From NCBI RefSeq assembly GCF_008831285.2, contig NC_045143.1:10611503-10675502 (forward strand): a stretch of 64,000 bases of DNA, in the 5' to 3' direction. The notes under the pieces were generated by a model. The model had not been told where the DNA came from. It did not search any database and saw only the letters and a program-made list of their open reading frames with translations. Position numbers and translations under genes: made by a program. The DNA is from Nymphaea colorata (lineage: Eukaryota > Streptophyta > Magnoliopsida > Nymphaeales > Nymphaeaceae). Below, piece after piece: positions 63,719 through 64,000 of this stretch (its first letter is position 1; every line of letters starts with the position of its first letter).

Positions 63719-64000
63719 GTGAGCGCGCTCGTTGATGGTTTCCCTTTTTCGCAGATTATTTGGTAAGTTTTAGTTTCTGAGGAATGTCAGCTCGTATCGT
63801 GCTTGGAATTTATAGACTTGCTTGAATTGGGATGAACGCCTCCCGAACCATTCATAAAAAATTTTGCAAGTGGAATTTGATTCAGTTAAAACTATTTTCT
63901 CAAAGAACCATAGTCTTCTGACCGTCGAAATTTCTCGCACTTACAGACACACACAGTGAGAGGCACCAGTGACCACTTACATCGAGGACAAAAACCAGAA
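63719..64000 (+). other. Start of intron 1 of the MRS2-11-like gene
   Basis: Begins GTGAGCGCGC after the first exon. No further exon with a family match is visible before the window ends. Confidence 0.5.

Overview
The window is nuclear DNA of a flowering plant. It shows multi-exon genes with GT-AG introns, plant-type Ty1/copia retrotransposons primed by initiator Met-tRNA, hAT, PIF/Harbinger, Mutator-like and CACTA-type DNA elements, a plastid DNA insertion, and many TA, GA and CA microsatellites. The species cannot be named from the sequence alone. Most of the 64 kb is transposon debris; five loci look like host genes.

Host genes, left to right: (1) the last three exons of a HECT E3 ubiquitin ligase, UPL7-like (2730-5451, +), whose remaining exons are not in the window; (2) a complete five-exon GDSL esterase/lipase (20452-23546, +); (3) a single-exon, 460-residue Harbinger-transposase-derived protein with an intact DDE triad (30616-31998, +); (4) a three-exon group-3 LEA protein (47786-46376, -), with ABRE-type boxes upstream and a non-canonical GC-AG intron; (5) the first exon of a probable chloroplast CorA/MRS2-type magnesium transporter, MRS2-11/MGT10-like (63317-63718, +), which continues beyond the window.

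Transposon layout: the end of a copia element with a hairpin-bearing LTR (1 to about 1053); a PIF/Harbinger element with TTA target duplication inside the UPL7-like intron (3487-4341); a LINE reverse-transcriptase fragment (7267-7795); a decayed minus-strand copia element (about 8240-12663); a LINE tail (about 17815-18200); a decayed minus-strand hAT transposase (25746 to about 28480); a minus-strand copia LTR of the same family as the first (about 33590-34237); a Mutator-like element with 10-bp target duplication (36426-37489); and a minus-strand copia relic (38690-42150) riddled with four small DNA-element insertions. One of those four, 39301-40116, carries re-ordered chloroplast rpoC2 sequence.

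The right quarter is dominated by a tandem segmental duplication of about 4 kb (copy A 48722-58219, copy B 58237-62889). Copy A was later split by a 5.5-kb copia element with a clean CACAT target duplication (50578-56068). Copy B gives the empty site. Both copies share an older CACTA-like element and an older hAT MITE. The junction between the copies contains a short templated filler.

No RNA genes, CRISPR arrays or bacterial-type operons were recognised. I did not find a coherent new multi-gene system. The most unusual structures are the transposon-borne scrambled plastid fragment and the tandem duplication with its nested insertions.
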